From Melastoma dodecandrum (lineage: Eukaryota; Streptophyta; Magnoliopsida; Myrtales; Melastomataceae): a stretch of DNA of 64,000 nucleotides. Position 1 is the stretch's first letter, and each line of letters starts with the position of its first letter. The notes beneath the pieces were generated by a model that saw nothing but the letters and a program-made list of their open reading frames with translations, made no database searches and was not told where the DNA came from. Where the stretch lies: the NCBI GenBank assembly GCA_029817715.1, contig JARUPY010000533.1, positions 5,476,001 through 5,540,000 on the forward strand. Reading direction: 5' to 3'. Positions 1 to 19,973 of this stretch are shown in pieces. Position numbers and translations under genes: made by a program.

Positions 1-330
1 AGACGAAGGGCACCGCCCTCTCCTCCAATTTAGAGACTATGCAGGAATTGGCTATTGGTTTCACTTTTGATTCACACATACTCATGCCGTTCTCTGTTAT
101 TGGAAAATAAATATTGATTATCTAAACCATTAAGCTCCAGCCTTGCACCGACACTTGTGATCCGGAAATAGTGAAATGAGTATACCGAATAGGCATCACC
201 AAACATTGCAAACAAACGGCAGTAAGGCAACCATTATGCAAATAGCGAAAGTTCACTCTTTTGATATCCCATTTGTCATGGAAATTCTAAGCAGTCTACT
301 ATTATTTCAATATCAAATGCATATTATCGA
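1..330. other. Downstream flank of the annexin gene
   Basis: AT-rich sequence without a recognisable coding segment. It lies beyond the annexin stop codon and probably holds that gene's 3' UTR on the minus strand. Confidence 0.5.
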
Positions 331-1782
331 CTAATCCTGGTTGCCCAGCAGGGCGAGCACGAAGGCCTTGTAGTCCCCCGAGGTTTCCTTCATGAGAGCC
401 TGGTCGAGAGTAACACTGTTCCTCTTGTAGTACGAATCTTTTATCTCCTTTATATCCTTCTCAGCCCTCGTCACGATCACACGAGTAATCACATCCCCAT
501 CAGTCCCAAACTTCTCGATAGCATTGCGCAGCACCTTAAATATCGAGGACACAAACACCGTCAGATATGTTACAACAAAGGCCCTGATATTCAATAAAAG
601 CACACGCTTGTAGTCGAACCAGGCACCTTTTCATAGTACTTCTTGTGATTATTGATGCAACGGACAACAGCACGCACTGCCGAAGGGAATCCTTCATGCT
701 TTGCATCATGCATCCCCTGAACCATCAGATTAAATTTGAGCACTCGCAGAAGTCTGGTTCGGGGGTAAAAGGAAAAAGAAAGGAGGTAGTCAGTAGTGTC
801 AGTGTCACCTTAGTGATGGAGGTGCCATTCTCATCCTTGAAGCTGTTGAAGGTAGCCCTGAGCTGGAGCTTGCTCCTCGTGGTCAAGATTCTGATCACCT
901 CCTCATGATTCAAAGCTTTATCCTTGATGGCATCACGAAGGATGCCGGCCTCAGACTCAGCAAGCTGAGGGTCCACTTCATCACCTTCATATCTGTATGA
1001 ACTCACCAATGCAACAAGAAGCTGTTGCAGACCCGTGTCAAATGCCACCCAAGAGACTGATATCTTTCCTAAAACTCATCTGCTGAGGTTTTGGACCACT
1101 AAATCATAAATTATAGAAGAGAGGATAATAAAACATGCCTTGCGGACATCGCCGGTGGTGTGAGAGGCAACGTCTTCTTCCATGGAGCGCTTGTAGCGAA
1201 TCCGGTAGGCCCTCCTCACCTCCAAGAGCTCTTCAGCAGATGGGATGCAGGATATCTCAATGATCGCACGGTAATCCAGGGATGGCTTCTTCAGGGCGAC
1301 ATTCACTAGGACGGCATCTCGTTCTGCTGGGTCCAGTATCCAAAGGTAGACTGCTTTCTGATACCAATGACTACTTTTGTCAGATAGCTCATGATGGCTG
1401 GAAAAATAAAAAAGCTGAGGATCATGAATAAAGAGAAGGAACCTCAAAGTCCCCCGAGAGCTCAGACTGGAGGAGGTTGAGGAGATCTTCATGGTAGAGG
1501 TGGTGGTAGGCTTGCCTGATCTCCCTCCTCTGAGCTGCATTCCTGTGTCCGAGTATCGAAATGATCGCCTTCTCGTCAGTTCCCCACCCTGTTAGTCACC
1601 CATGAAATGGCAGGAGAAATCCTCGGCATTAGAAAACCCAACGACCGCTACAGCTAACTACTAATACTACTCCTCAGCAAAACATGCAACATGAAAGCAA
1701 TAGTTCGGACTCGACCTTGGCATGCACCCCAGAGGGCTTCTGCGTCTTCGACAGGAGAAAATGAGACGACCACTGAGGCCAT
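331..1782 (-). CDS. Annexin (plant D3/D4-like), six exons
   Basis: Calcium-dependent phospholipid-binding protein of the cytosol and membrane face. Exons on the minus strand: 1716-1782, 1443-1588, 1139-1357, 809-1021, 627-716 and 331-534. They total 939 nt (312 residues), close to the usual 315-320. The start is ATG at 1782 (MASVVVSF...). Four annexin repeats are visible. Repeat 1 has [17 protein letters not shown], which keeps the GxGT type II calcium loop. Repeat 2 has the conserved W..DPAERDA and [16 protein letters not shown]. Repeat 3 has [17 protein letters not shown]. Repeat 4 has [10 protein letters not shown] and ends [13 protein letters not shown]. In repeat 4 the loop reads KFGT, so the first glycine is lost. 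All splice phases agree. Intron 3 uses a GC donor (AAG|GCATGT); the other introns are GT-AG. The gene is divergent to the beta-galactosidase. The subfamily is judged by similarity to Arabidopsis ANN3/ANN4 and is less certain than the family. Confidence 0.93.
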
Positions 1783-2016
1783 TTGGAGCAAGAAGGCTTC
1801 GTTCGTATTCTGTGGTCCGATCGATGCAAGAGAGGGATGATCCCATGCTTTTTTTGGTGGTGGCGATAACTATTTCAAAACCAATTCCGTATTTACTGTC
1901 AGGCGTTACCTCCTCAAACATTCAATTTATTGGATTGTTTTGACCGCGGTTTTTATTCATTCGTTATTACGAGGGATACGGTTTTATTGCAAGTACGGAT
2001 GTAACCGTTCTAAGCG

Positions 2017-2784
2017 CAAGTTTTTTGTTCTAAATTATGTTAGTTTGAAAATGATTTCTTCGAATATTGTCGAAAGTTTGGAAATTCCTTAACTAAGGTA
2101 ACCAAATATAAGGCAGACTTCGATCATCAAGAAAGTCGACTTTTGTAAGGCCGATTTCATAATACTCGTATCGTAATCGGCCCCGACTTCATGTCATTTG
2201 TCTCATTCGCATAAATTAATACTTAAATTAAAGTCAACTTTTATAAAATCAATTCCCATAAAGACGATAAGTAAGTCGGCCTCAATGCCGACTAGGCCGA
2301 CTCCCTCGTGCTTCCCCTCCATCCTCCTCCCGACCCCATCCCCCTCTTTGTCCTCTTCCCTTCCCGTTACTTTTCTTTTTTTTTTTCTCTTTTTAAATCA
2401 CGTCCCCGTCCCCTCTGTCCCACTCCCCCTCTCCTTACTTTTCTTTAAAAAAAAAAAAATCACGTCCCCGTCCCTGCCTTACTTTTCTTTTTTCTTTTTC
2501 TTTAAATTATGTCCCCCTCTCCCTTTTCTTTAAAATTTTTACTGAAATCGATATTATAAAGATCGACTTTATGAATGAAGTACCATTATCATGAAGTTGA
2601 TTTTTGTAAGACCGACTTCTTTTCGAGTAGAATAAAATTGACATTACAAAGGCGGAATTTCTTAATGATCGAAATCGGCATTTATAAGGGTGATTTCGTT
2701 ACCTTGTCAACGAATTTCGAAAGTTAGGACTTTATTTAACAAAATAATTTCCGGACTAACGTTATTTAGGAACAAAACTTCAAC
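2017..2784. mobile_element. Foldback/TIR element with long imperfect inverted ends
   Basis: The left arm (about 2017-2105) and the reverse complement of the right arm (about 2698-2784) align over roughly 85-90 bases with scattered mismatches, both ending in AAGGTAAC. The interior repeats a short module of the type AAATCGNCNTTTATAAAG-NCGAC in both orientations and contains a polypyrimidine block. No coding capacity. Exact ends and TSD were not resolved. Confidence 0.6.
2366..2540 (+). repeat. Polypyrimidine tandem repeat, about three units
   Basis: Three degenerate units of about 60 bases each combine TTACTTTTCTTT, a homopolymer run and CACGTCCCCGTCC (third copy ATGTCCCCCTC). The block lies inside the foldback element. 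Confidence 0.7.
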
Positions 2785-2819
2785 TTTTCTCACTCTAATC
2801 ATGTTCAATGATGAATTTT

Positions 2820-3055
2820 CAAAACGCGTTTAAAACCCGCCTCTTGTTTATTTACTTGAGGGGCGAGTTTTGAAATTCACCAGAAGCCTCCAACACTTGG
2901 CGAAAAACTTCATCAAGTGTTAAGGAAACTCGCCCTCTTTGTAATTTAGGGGACGTATTTTGAAAACGTACATAAATAAATTTGTATTTTATGAAATACG
3001 AACCGTATTTTATAATATTTTTTTTAAACTAATCGTATTTTCGTACAAAACTCTG
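2820..3055. mobile_element. Remnant of a GC-palindrome TIR element
   Basis: It carries the modules seen in the elements at 16124 and 22746: GGGCGAGTTTTGAAA, GGACGTATTTTGAAAACGT and AAAACCCGCC. The right end reads CGTATTTTCGTACAAAACT, matching the inverted end of the 16124 element. No matching left TIR was found, so it looks truncated. Confidence 0.55.
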
Positions 3056-3330
3056 AAAGGAGCGTGTCCAACTCGGAGGACCTCCCCGTATACTTCCCGT
3101 CCAAAATGCCACCTTAATGTAATTGGTGCCTCACGTGCTGACTCAGCAATCACTAACCCCCGTGCACGCATTTTGGTAGTCTTTCGTAGTTATTTACGAA
3201 AAAATTTTGAGAATAGTTTTAGAATTCGTAAAAAAAAAATCAATTAAAATCAAATCTTTTAATCCACTCCACTCCTCGGAGTAGGTAAGGCAACAGGCAA
3301 GGGGAGTTTGGAGAGGGGGAGTGGTTGAAG

Positions 3331-12677
<9,347 letters not shown>

Positions 12678-13371
12678 ATACTGCCATCTTTGTGAAACTT
12701 GTATGATCTTTTTCAACTATCTGGAATTCCTTCGTTGAACCTGTACAACACACACTGCTTTGGAATTGCTTGGTTGTCTGGCTGGGCTCGCTCGCTACCC
12801 TTTTCGATATTATGGTACTATTTTTAGAGCTTATATGATGACGGATGTAGTCTCTGACCCCAACACTAGAATGTCAAATCTTGGGAGAGTATTATCAAAT
12901 TACTTGATTAATATGAATGGCAACCAAAATTGAGAAGCTACGGTTGTTAATGGAGAGGGATGACATGGGACTAACAGTAAATCCAACAGAAGCCTCTAGT
13001 TGCAGCTATTTTGAACTATTTCCTGCGCATGTACAATGTCTTCTGATCCAACAAAATTAGGCTACCAAATATTCGACAGGTCCATCTACTTTTCCTGTAA
13101 GGAATGGCGGAGAAAGACTTTCTCCTGCTACTTTGATTGCGCAGTTGAATCAGCAGGGGTGTTTCATCTATGGCCTATGAGTACAAAATGGTGGTGCCGA
13201 ACCGGTGTGGCCCTGAAGCTCGGAAGATCAGCTTGTAGAAACCCGAGTGATGATGTGCTGCCGGGTTACAGTTCAAGACCGAGCCAGCTTCCTCCCGCTG
13301 CGTCACCACCAATCCATTAGTTGTCTGTACAAGAATTTTCCTTGAGGACTAGCCCGATGATCAAACGAAGT
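12678..13371. other. Convergent 3' region between beta-galactosidase and the PIP5K pseudogene
   Basis: Holds the 3' UTR of the beta-galactosidase. No conserved exon was recognised on either strand; the open frame near 13036-13320 shows no family resemblance. Confidence 0.5.
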
Positions 13372-15556
13372 CTATCCTAAGTTGTCTTCTACAAATATCC
13401 TAAATATGAAATCACGGAACCGCCTTGAATACTGCTTTGGATCAACCGCAGATATGGAGGTCGGGTCATATTTGAATGGACTTGTATGCATGTTCCAGTT
13501 TCTTGCTGATATCGTAGTCTTGTAGTACATCATCTATTACCCCAAATGAGATCACTATATCGTACAAAGGTTCACCAACCAGCTCTGCCTGCTCAGAATC
13601 TCTTCTCCTCACTGTTAGTTCCGCCAGCTCGGGCATGTTTATGCCCAGTGTTGCATCAGCCCCACTACAAGATCCATGGGAGGAACTGACGTGAGATAAC
13701 AGAAGCGACTTGTGTAAGTTTTGTCACCAACCGTGATTCTTTTTACCTCATTGTTTCAGACGTGATCGAATCCATTTCTTCAGATTCTCCTCCAGTGTTG
13801 TTGATTCCTAAACAAATATTTCGATGTAAAATTTCAATAATCGGGGTTCTGTTTATATCCTTCATCTGGACACGATTTGTCAAAGGGAATATACCCGATG
13901 GAGTGCCGACTGTGGAACCGAGGGGTTCCGCCATCGTCAAATCCCCACTTTGAGAAACCTGTCTAAAATGAAGGCCTAATAGAAGACTGTAGTCCATGAT
14001 CCTTTCCTGTTCAAGAAAGTCGCAGTCCCTGTCTACTTGTCTGCATCAAAGACGAGGAATCTTTTATATGGAAATCGCAAATGAATGTCTCAGTACTTTG
14101 AAACGGAAGACGTTGTTCGGACTGATGTTACACCTGCAGAACTCTTGGTACCAAGAACTCTTCAATCGGAAAATGAAATTAAGGTCCAGGTCCTTCAGGG
14201 TTGTAGTAGCTTCTATTTCCGTATCTGGTTTTCCTGTGATACGGCCATGCGATGACCCCTTTAGGTCGAATCGCCTGTGGAAGACGTAGTTCGAACAGAA
14301 GAGGTTACCCATTATGATAAAAACGTATCTGCACAATTCAACCATAAGATTAAGTATTGTTCTTGCTTTAATTTTCTGCAGTTAGCAAATTGTTAGGCTT
14401 AGGCGTGGAAAACTCGGTCCCTTTCTATACCTCTGGACATCATTACTTTCTTCTGTGCAGGCCCGGTCAATTTCACCCAATGCAGACCGAAATATTTTGT
14501 AACGAGCGTGTTTTCAAAGTTCTTGACATGATTATAGCAAGCAGGTACCATCCTTAACGCTCTGTTTGGAAAACAAGGAATCCCATGGAAATGAAATAAA
14601 AATGAAGCAAATCGAAAAACGTGCAGAGAGGGTTCGCTCTTGGGATTCGTGTTTTCTATTGTTTTCTTTTCCTTCCCATTGGATCCAAACAGAGCGTAAA
14701 AGCACCTGCAACGAAAACTCACGGAAAGAATTGCAGAAGAGGGTTACGGAGAGCTCCAGATTGTAACTTCCTTTCTGCAGTAAAAATATATACATATGTA
14801 GTCACCTTGACTTCGGATTTCTTCATGGTCTTGATCATGTAGCGGTCGTCATTTGTCAAGAAGAAGAAGCTTCCCCTTTTCCCGGGGGAAGAAAGCTCCC
14901 GGAAGGCATCATTCCCACAGATCGAGATCATGTAGTCAGCTGCATCCACCTTAAATAATTTCCTTAGTCCTGTACCATTACAAGAAACTGTAAATAATAT
15001 TCGCTAGTTCTTTCGATGATCCAGAAGTACATCTGCGCGAACTTAGAAAGGAGTAAAAGGAGTTATGGAAAGACAACCAGAAAACGACAGGACAGTAATC
15101 TTTCCACTTGAATTCGCATGACTGATGAGGTGGAGTATGCTTGGACCCTTCAGAAGGGAACCTTGTCCAGACCTTCTCCTTTGGGTTGAAAACTGAAGTC
15201 TTCAGGTCGCGGGATATCGCCGGACCAGGCCTTCCAACCGAATGCCTGTCTCAAATGAACATTGTAATCAAGGAATTGTAAACACCCCCACCCATCTCAG
15301 ATTTCATTATCGAGTACTAGTTTTTGAAAAAGACATGGATTGATTACCTGATTCCTAGCTGCAGGTTATGCATCAACTCATAATTTTTGTGCCTTTTGGA
15401 GTTGGTGACTCCCTGCCTCTTGGGAAGTTTTCCGCATAACAGCTGCTGTCTCGTCGGCGTCCTCATGCTGCCAGAGTACTCCGGCGGAAGGCTCCCGAAG
15501 CCATCAGCGGTCACGCTTCTCCTGTTGGGTAACGAACTCCAAACACTTCGATTTTT
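13372..15556 (-). pseudogene. PIP5K: PIP5K (phosphatidylinositol 4-phosphate 5-kinase) pseudogene
   Basis: Intact relatives make PI(4,5)P2. Segments on the minus strand: about 15348-15556 (KNYELMHNLQLGIR), 15078-15245 ([27 protein letters not shown]), 14806 to about 14966 ([34 protein letters not shown]), 14447-14705 (VLL, then RMVPACYNHVKNFENTLVTK), 14134-14328 ([19 protein letters not shown]), about 13895-14040 ([15 protein letters not shown]) and 13372 to about 13690 ([32 protein letters not shown]). Three lesions are seen. A 139-bp MITE plus its 3-bp TSD adds 142 bases inside an exon and shifts the frame. One extra A after HAYKSIQ shifts the C-terminus. The splice into the third segment would lose the expected TLR residues. 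The N-terminal MORN repeats of full-length relatives were not found, so it is also 5'-truncated. The family is certain; the outer boundary is approximate. Confidence 0.9.
14558..14696. mobile_element. Tourist-like MITE (PIF/Harbinger type) inside a PIP5K exon
   Basis: Perfect 13-base terminal inverted repeats (CGCTCTGTTTGGA and TCCAAACAGAGCG) bound a 139-bp non-coding segment. It is flanked by the 3-base duplication TAA (14555-14557 and 14697-14699). Removing the element and one TAA rejoins the kinase reading frame. TIR and TSD fit Tourist MITEs. Confidence 0.9.
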
Positions 15557-16123
15557 TTTCAAATGTTAGGAGCCTTCCTTAACGCACTAACGAAATCAAA
15601 TTCTACGAGTTCGACTTCCTTTAAGGCACTAAGAAAACCATCTAAATAAGATAAACTTATTGTTTAGCCAAACGATTTAGTGTGTCTTATACTTATCGAA
15701 AGTGCATTTATTCGAATCCTCTTGAACTACTTTTTCACTATATGAGATTAACGCAGGTTATTACATAACATGCATTGTACTGGTGCGGAGAGGATTTTAC
15801 TTAATACTTAACTATTGTTAATTGAAAAATAAATTATGAAATACGGTAAATAGCTATTTTAAACAATGACTTGGATGATTTGAATTTTTTTTAGACTTTT
15901 TTTTAGTGTTTGAGATAAAATAAAGACATTGTTTTAAACGATTTTACTTAAAAGACATCGATTGAATTCTAACATGAAAGATTTCGTAAGCCTTCCAAAG
16001 ACAATGATTTTATCCATTTTAATAATTCAAAATAGTTTAAGACACAACATTTAAGTAATTTTAAAAACCGGAACATTTCCATACGTGGCGGTATTTGATG
16101 TGTGATTTGTCGGTGAAACTCGG
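15557..16123. other. AT-rich intergenic DNA
   Basis: Very AT-rich, with no coding exon, RNA gene or clear repeat boundary seen. It ends at the left target duplication of the element at 16124. Confidence 0.5.
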
Positions 16124-16503
16124 AGTTTTGTACGGAAATACGGTTAGTTTTTAAAAAATTTTGCAAAATACAGTCCAACTTTCGTAAAATACGGTTTTAC
16201 CGTCGAAGGGGCGCGATAAAAAGAGCGCGGTTTCAAAACGTGCCCTCCGTGTATGAAAGGAAAACCCGCCCATGTATGAGGCCGCACCCTCATGCTGGGT
16301 TTTCATGTCATATAGGGGCGGGTTTTGAAAACACGTCATTTCCTTTCATACACGAATGACGCGTTTTAAAATCGCGCACTCTTTATATATTGAGGGACGC
16401 ATTTAAAGCACGCACCTTAACGGTAAAATCGTTTTTTACGAAATTAGAATCGTACTTTATAATTTAAAAAAAAAAAAATTATGCGTATTTTCGTGCAAAA
16501 CTA
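16124..16503. mobile_element. Mutator-like TIR element with GC-rich palindromic modules
   Basis: Inverted ends of about 80 bases begin AGTTTTGTACGGAAATACG on the left and end TATTTTCGTGCAAAACT on the right. The flanks GTGAAACTCGG (16113-16123) and GTGAAACTTGG (16504-16514) look like an 11-base TSD with one mismatch, a size typical of MULEs. The interior repeats GGGCGGGTTTTGAAAAC-like modules in both orientations. No coding capacity. Confidence 0.7.
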
Positions 16504-16514
16504 GTGAAACTTGG

Positions 16515-17128
16515 ACCTGTTTGGGTTGCGTCGGTGTGGGGGGAGGGAGCGTCGGTTGGTTTTTAAGGTTCTTTGATTTCCTCTTTCCTGTCTCGTTGGA
16601 CGGCTTCTTGCAAACGAAACACAGCACATCTTTGGGGAGTTTGCTCTTGTCGGGAGGAGATCACACCCCCCCCCCCCCCCAAAGCCGACATCCTTCAAGC
16701 AACGAGAGGTAACTTCAATCCCAGTGATTCGGTTTACACTTTTTTCGAGATCCGTGCATCGGAGTTCTTCGCCCGATTCGTGGGTCGTAAAAATCTTTGA
16801 TCTTTGGTACATTGGAAGATGTTTGCATTGCTTATTCCTTTATGTGAGCTGCATTAAATGCGTCTTATTCTGTTACCAGTGAGTGCAATATCTTACTCGG
16901 CTCAAGAGGGTCACTCGCAGATCTTCACCTATTGGAAACCCTCCCTCACTGTTGATTCGGTTGCATCGGGGTTAGTATGAAGTAGACTTGGGAACTTAGG
17001 GGCATAGCATTTGTGTTTTATTCGGGGGGTCGACGAAGCACAAAAAGAGACAGTGTCGTGGCTGAATATCTTTGATCTCGGAGGGACTTGCCAAGGAAAT
17101 CGTCCCTTGTATTCACTTCGCTGAGTAG
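16515..17128 (+). other. Upstream region and probable leader of the arabinosyltransferase
   Basis: Pyrimidine-rich DNA with a run of 15 C (16666-16680). A GAGAG|GTAACT site near 16707 could be the donor of a 5' UTR intron. No coding exon was seen before the ATG at 17129. Confidence 0.4.
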
Positions 17129-19973
17129 ATGGCTATAGTCGGAAGGAAGACCAATGGGAAACCTTCAATGTTGATCCTGATTCTGTTGGCCGTTGGGTCT
17201 TGTGCTGCCACGTATAACATTCTATCTATGTTATTCCACAATAAAGTAAGTCTCTCCAGCGGCGATTTGTCATCCGATCCCATCTTTGAGATGCCTCTGA
17301 ACACCGCCAGGTCAAAAAGCGGGCTACCCTTTCATATTGCCCTGACGGCTACAGATTCTCCTTATAGCAAATGGCAGAGTCGCATCATGTACTATTGGTA
17401 CAAGAAGAAGAAGGATCTGCCTGGCTCTGACATGGGGGGTTTCACTCGGATTTTACATTCTGGGAACCCTGACAATTTGATGGATGAGATACCAACTTTA
17501 GTTGTGGATCCTCTCCCAGCTGGCCTGGATCGGGTAAATGCCTTACATTGTAGATTTGCATAAGATTCTTTTTCTGGCGTAGCCGTGATGGAAAGTAATG
17601 TTTTTATCACATGCAAAAGCAAACGGACAACTGATGTAGTTTATTCAGAGAAAAAGATAACAGTTGTGGACTTTAGTTTAATGTTTGTCTGTTCTGCATC
17701 AGTCATTAACTTGCTGATAGTGGCATTATAGGCTTATAGCTTGTCTCCTCTGGATCATTTACAGGTAGGAAGTTGGAGAAGGTTGATAAATTGTCCAGGT
17801 TTTCCTTTTTGAATGTTGTCGTTCCGTTAGTCAGGAGTATAATTCTCGTTGTCTTTGAATGTTGAACTTTATTCTTTTTTGACATCCCTTGTCTCCATAT
17901 TGAATAATTGTTAAATCTCACAAGTCAAGTGTAAATAAAGATGTACAGAATAGCTTTTTTAGCATTGGTTTTTTATTGACATGATGTTCCTTGGGTTGAT
18001 TGATTTGCTGTTAAACAAATAAAGAATCAATTAGCATCTTATTGTTAGCCAGTGAATTATTAAAGTGATCTTGCACTGCCTTTACAGGGATACATTGTCT
18101 TAAACAGGCCATGGGCTTTTGTACAGTGGTTGGAGAAGGCGACGATTGAGGAAGAGTGAGTTCTCCGTTAGGATTGCTTCTCTCTCTCTCTCTCCAGTTA
18201 GCAGTACTATAAAGGTAAAATAATTTGTGATTTCATTCTAAGACAATCCTTTCACTGTATTGTAGATACATCTTGATGGCAGAACCCGATCATATATTTG
18301 TGAATCCTTTGCCTAACTTGGCAGCTGGCGGATCTCCTGCTGGATTCCCATTCTTTTACATAAAACCTACAGCTAACGAGAAAATCATCAGGAAGTTCTT
18401 TCCAGAGAAGAATGGCCCAGTGGCAAATGTTGATCCGATAGGAAATTCTCCAGTAATCATCCAGAAGGTGAAAATTACTGCAATACTTCATCAATAGAAA
18501 TTTCAAAATGTTGAATTACAGTGAAGAACATAATATGCCGGATATTTTCTGTTGTGTGGATAGATCAATTTTTTTTCCCTAGGCATTCTGTCTTTCTTTA
18601 TTCTTTTCCTTTTTTATATAATGTGCTGGCAGGATATGATGGAGAAGATTGCACCCACCTGGATGAATGTCTCCCTGAGTATGAAAGATGACCCTGAAAC
18701 TGATAAAGCATTTGGTTGGGTGCTAGAAATGTGAGCTTTGAAAATGTGTGAGCAAATTTCTTGTATACTTTCACATGACACAAGAATTTCCCGGGCCATT
18801 GTGCCCTTATTTATCGTTGTCTCCTCTCATCTCAGGTATGCTTATGCTGTGGCATCTGCATTGCATGGAGTGAAGCATGTTCTCCGGAGTGACTTCATGC
18901 TTCAGGTTCACAATTTGTGACCTCAGAGATTTTCAGTTTGATATGTGTTCCTTTCTGCTGGACTAAGTTTTCAATTGATTCTATGTTTTGTTAATTAAGC
19001 CTCCCTGGGATTTAGAGACGGGAAATAAGTTTATCATTCATTACACTTATGGATGTGACTATAACTTAAAGGTAAAGTGGCTATTTTTTCATTTCTATTT
19101 TAGTATATTTTGTTTTGCGTGTATCTGTGTCATGGTAAATTTGTTGATTGTGGAATGTTTTCAAAATTTAATGCGACTTTAACTTTTGATAGGGTGAGTT
19201 GACCTATGGGAAAATTGGTGAGTGGAGATTTGACAAAAGGTCGTATCTACGAGGTCCTCTGCCAAGAAATCTATCCTTACCTCCTCTCGGTGTCCCTGAG
19301 AGTGTAGTAAGTGATCTTTGATGTAGCTCAAGTTACAATACGTTATATTGATTCCTCAAGATGAATTGATAAATGGAAATAGTTTTGGGGATTCATTCCT
19401 TCATATGTGTGTCCCTTGAGTATCTAGTTTTGATGGAGGTAGGATCTCCCAATACGTAACTCGATCGACTTAGATGCTTCCGTAGGTTCAAAAACTTCAT
19501 CATATAGGTGCTTGACTGCTTCCAGTTGATGTCAGTGCCATGCTTTGAGGCCGAGGCATAAGAATCTTGGCATTTTCCTTTTTTTCCGGAAGTCGACTAT
19601 AGAAATGAGATTTATCTGAGAAAGAATGTATACTTCCAGAAGCTTCTTTAGAAGGGAAAGTAAATGCTTATTGTGATGGGAAGTTATTTTAACCGGAAAA
19701 TAAATTGATACACCACTAGCTCACGTCAAGTTTTTCATTTTCTTCTAATCAAGTAGAAGCATAGTTACATATGACGCTTTTCTGATTTTATTCTTGACTA
19801 AACGTGCCTTATCTGGAAATAATTTCCTTGTTGCAAATACTGGCTGCACGTCCTTTATTTGATAATACTTTTGGTGATCTGATAAGTGTTGTTATTTATA
19901 ACCTTTACAGGTTACTCTTGTTAAGATGGTTAATGAAGCGACAGCTAATATTCTTGCCTGGGAAGTGGAGTAG
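17129..19973 (+). CDS. HPAT: Hydroxyproline O-arabinosyltransferase, eight exons
   Basis: Golgi type II membrane enzyme (GT95) that adds the first arabinose to hydroxyproline in extensins and signalling peptides such as CLE. Exons: 17129-17533, 18088-18155, 18266-18467, 18633-18730, 18836-18905, 19000-19071, 19193-19306 and 19911-19973. They sum to 1092 nt (363 residues), the normal family length, with all phases consistent. A short basic N-terminus precedes one membrane segment at about residues 13-36 (SMLILILLAVGSC...). The catalytic region shows PFHIALTATDSPYSKWQSRI, MGGFTRILHSG, LNRPWAFVQWL and LMAEPDHIFVNPLPN, then IIHYTYGCDY and GEWRFDKRSY. The short last exon ends AWEVE. It resembles Arabidopsis HPAT1-3 and legume RDN1. 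No lesion was seen. A CT microsatellite lies in intron 2. Confidence 0.94.
18178..18196 (+). repeat. CT dinucleotide microsatellite
   Basis: A run of about nine CT units inside intron 2 of the arabinosyltransferase. Confidence 0.85.

Larger units (their letters stand above)
1783..3330. other. Shared upstream region of annexin and beta-galactosidase, repeat-filled
   Basis: This is the 1.5-kb space between two divergent genes, so both promoters must lie here. Most of it is a foldback element (about 2017-2784) and a remnant of a GC-palindrome element (about 2820-3055), listed separately. No coding exon was found. A purine-rich leader precedes the ATG at 3331. Confidence 0.6.
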
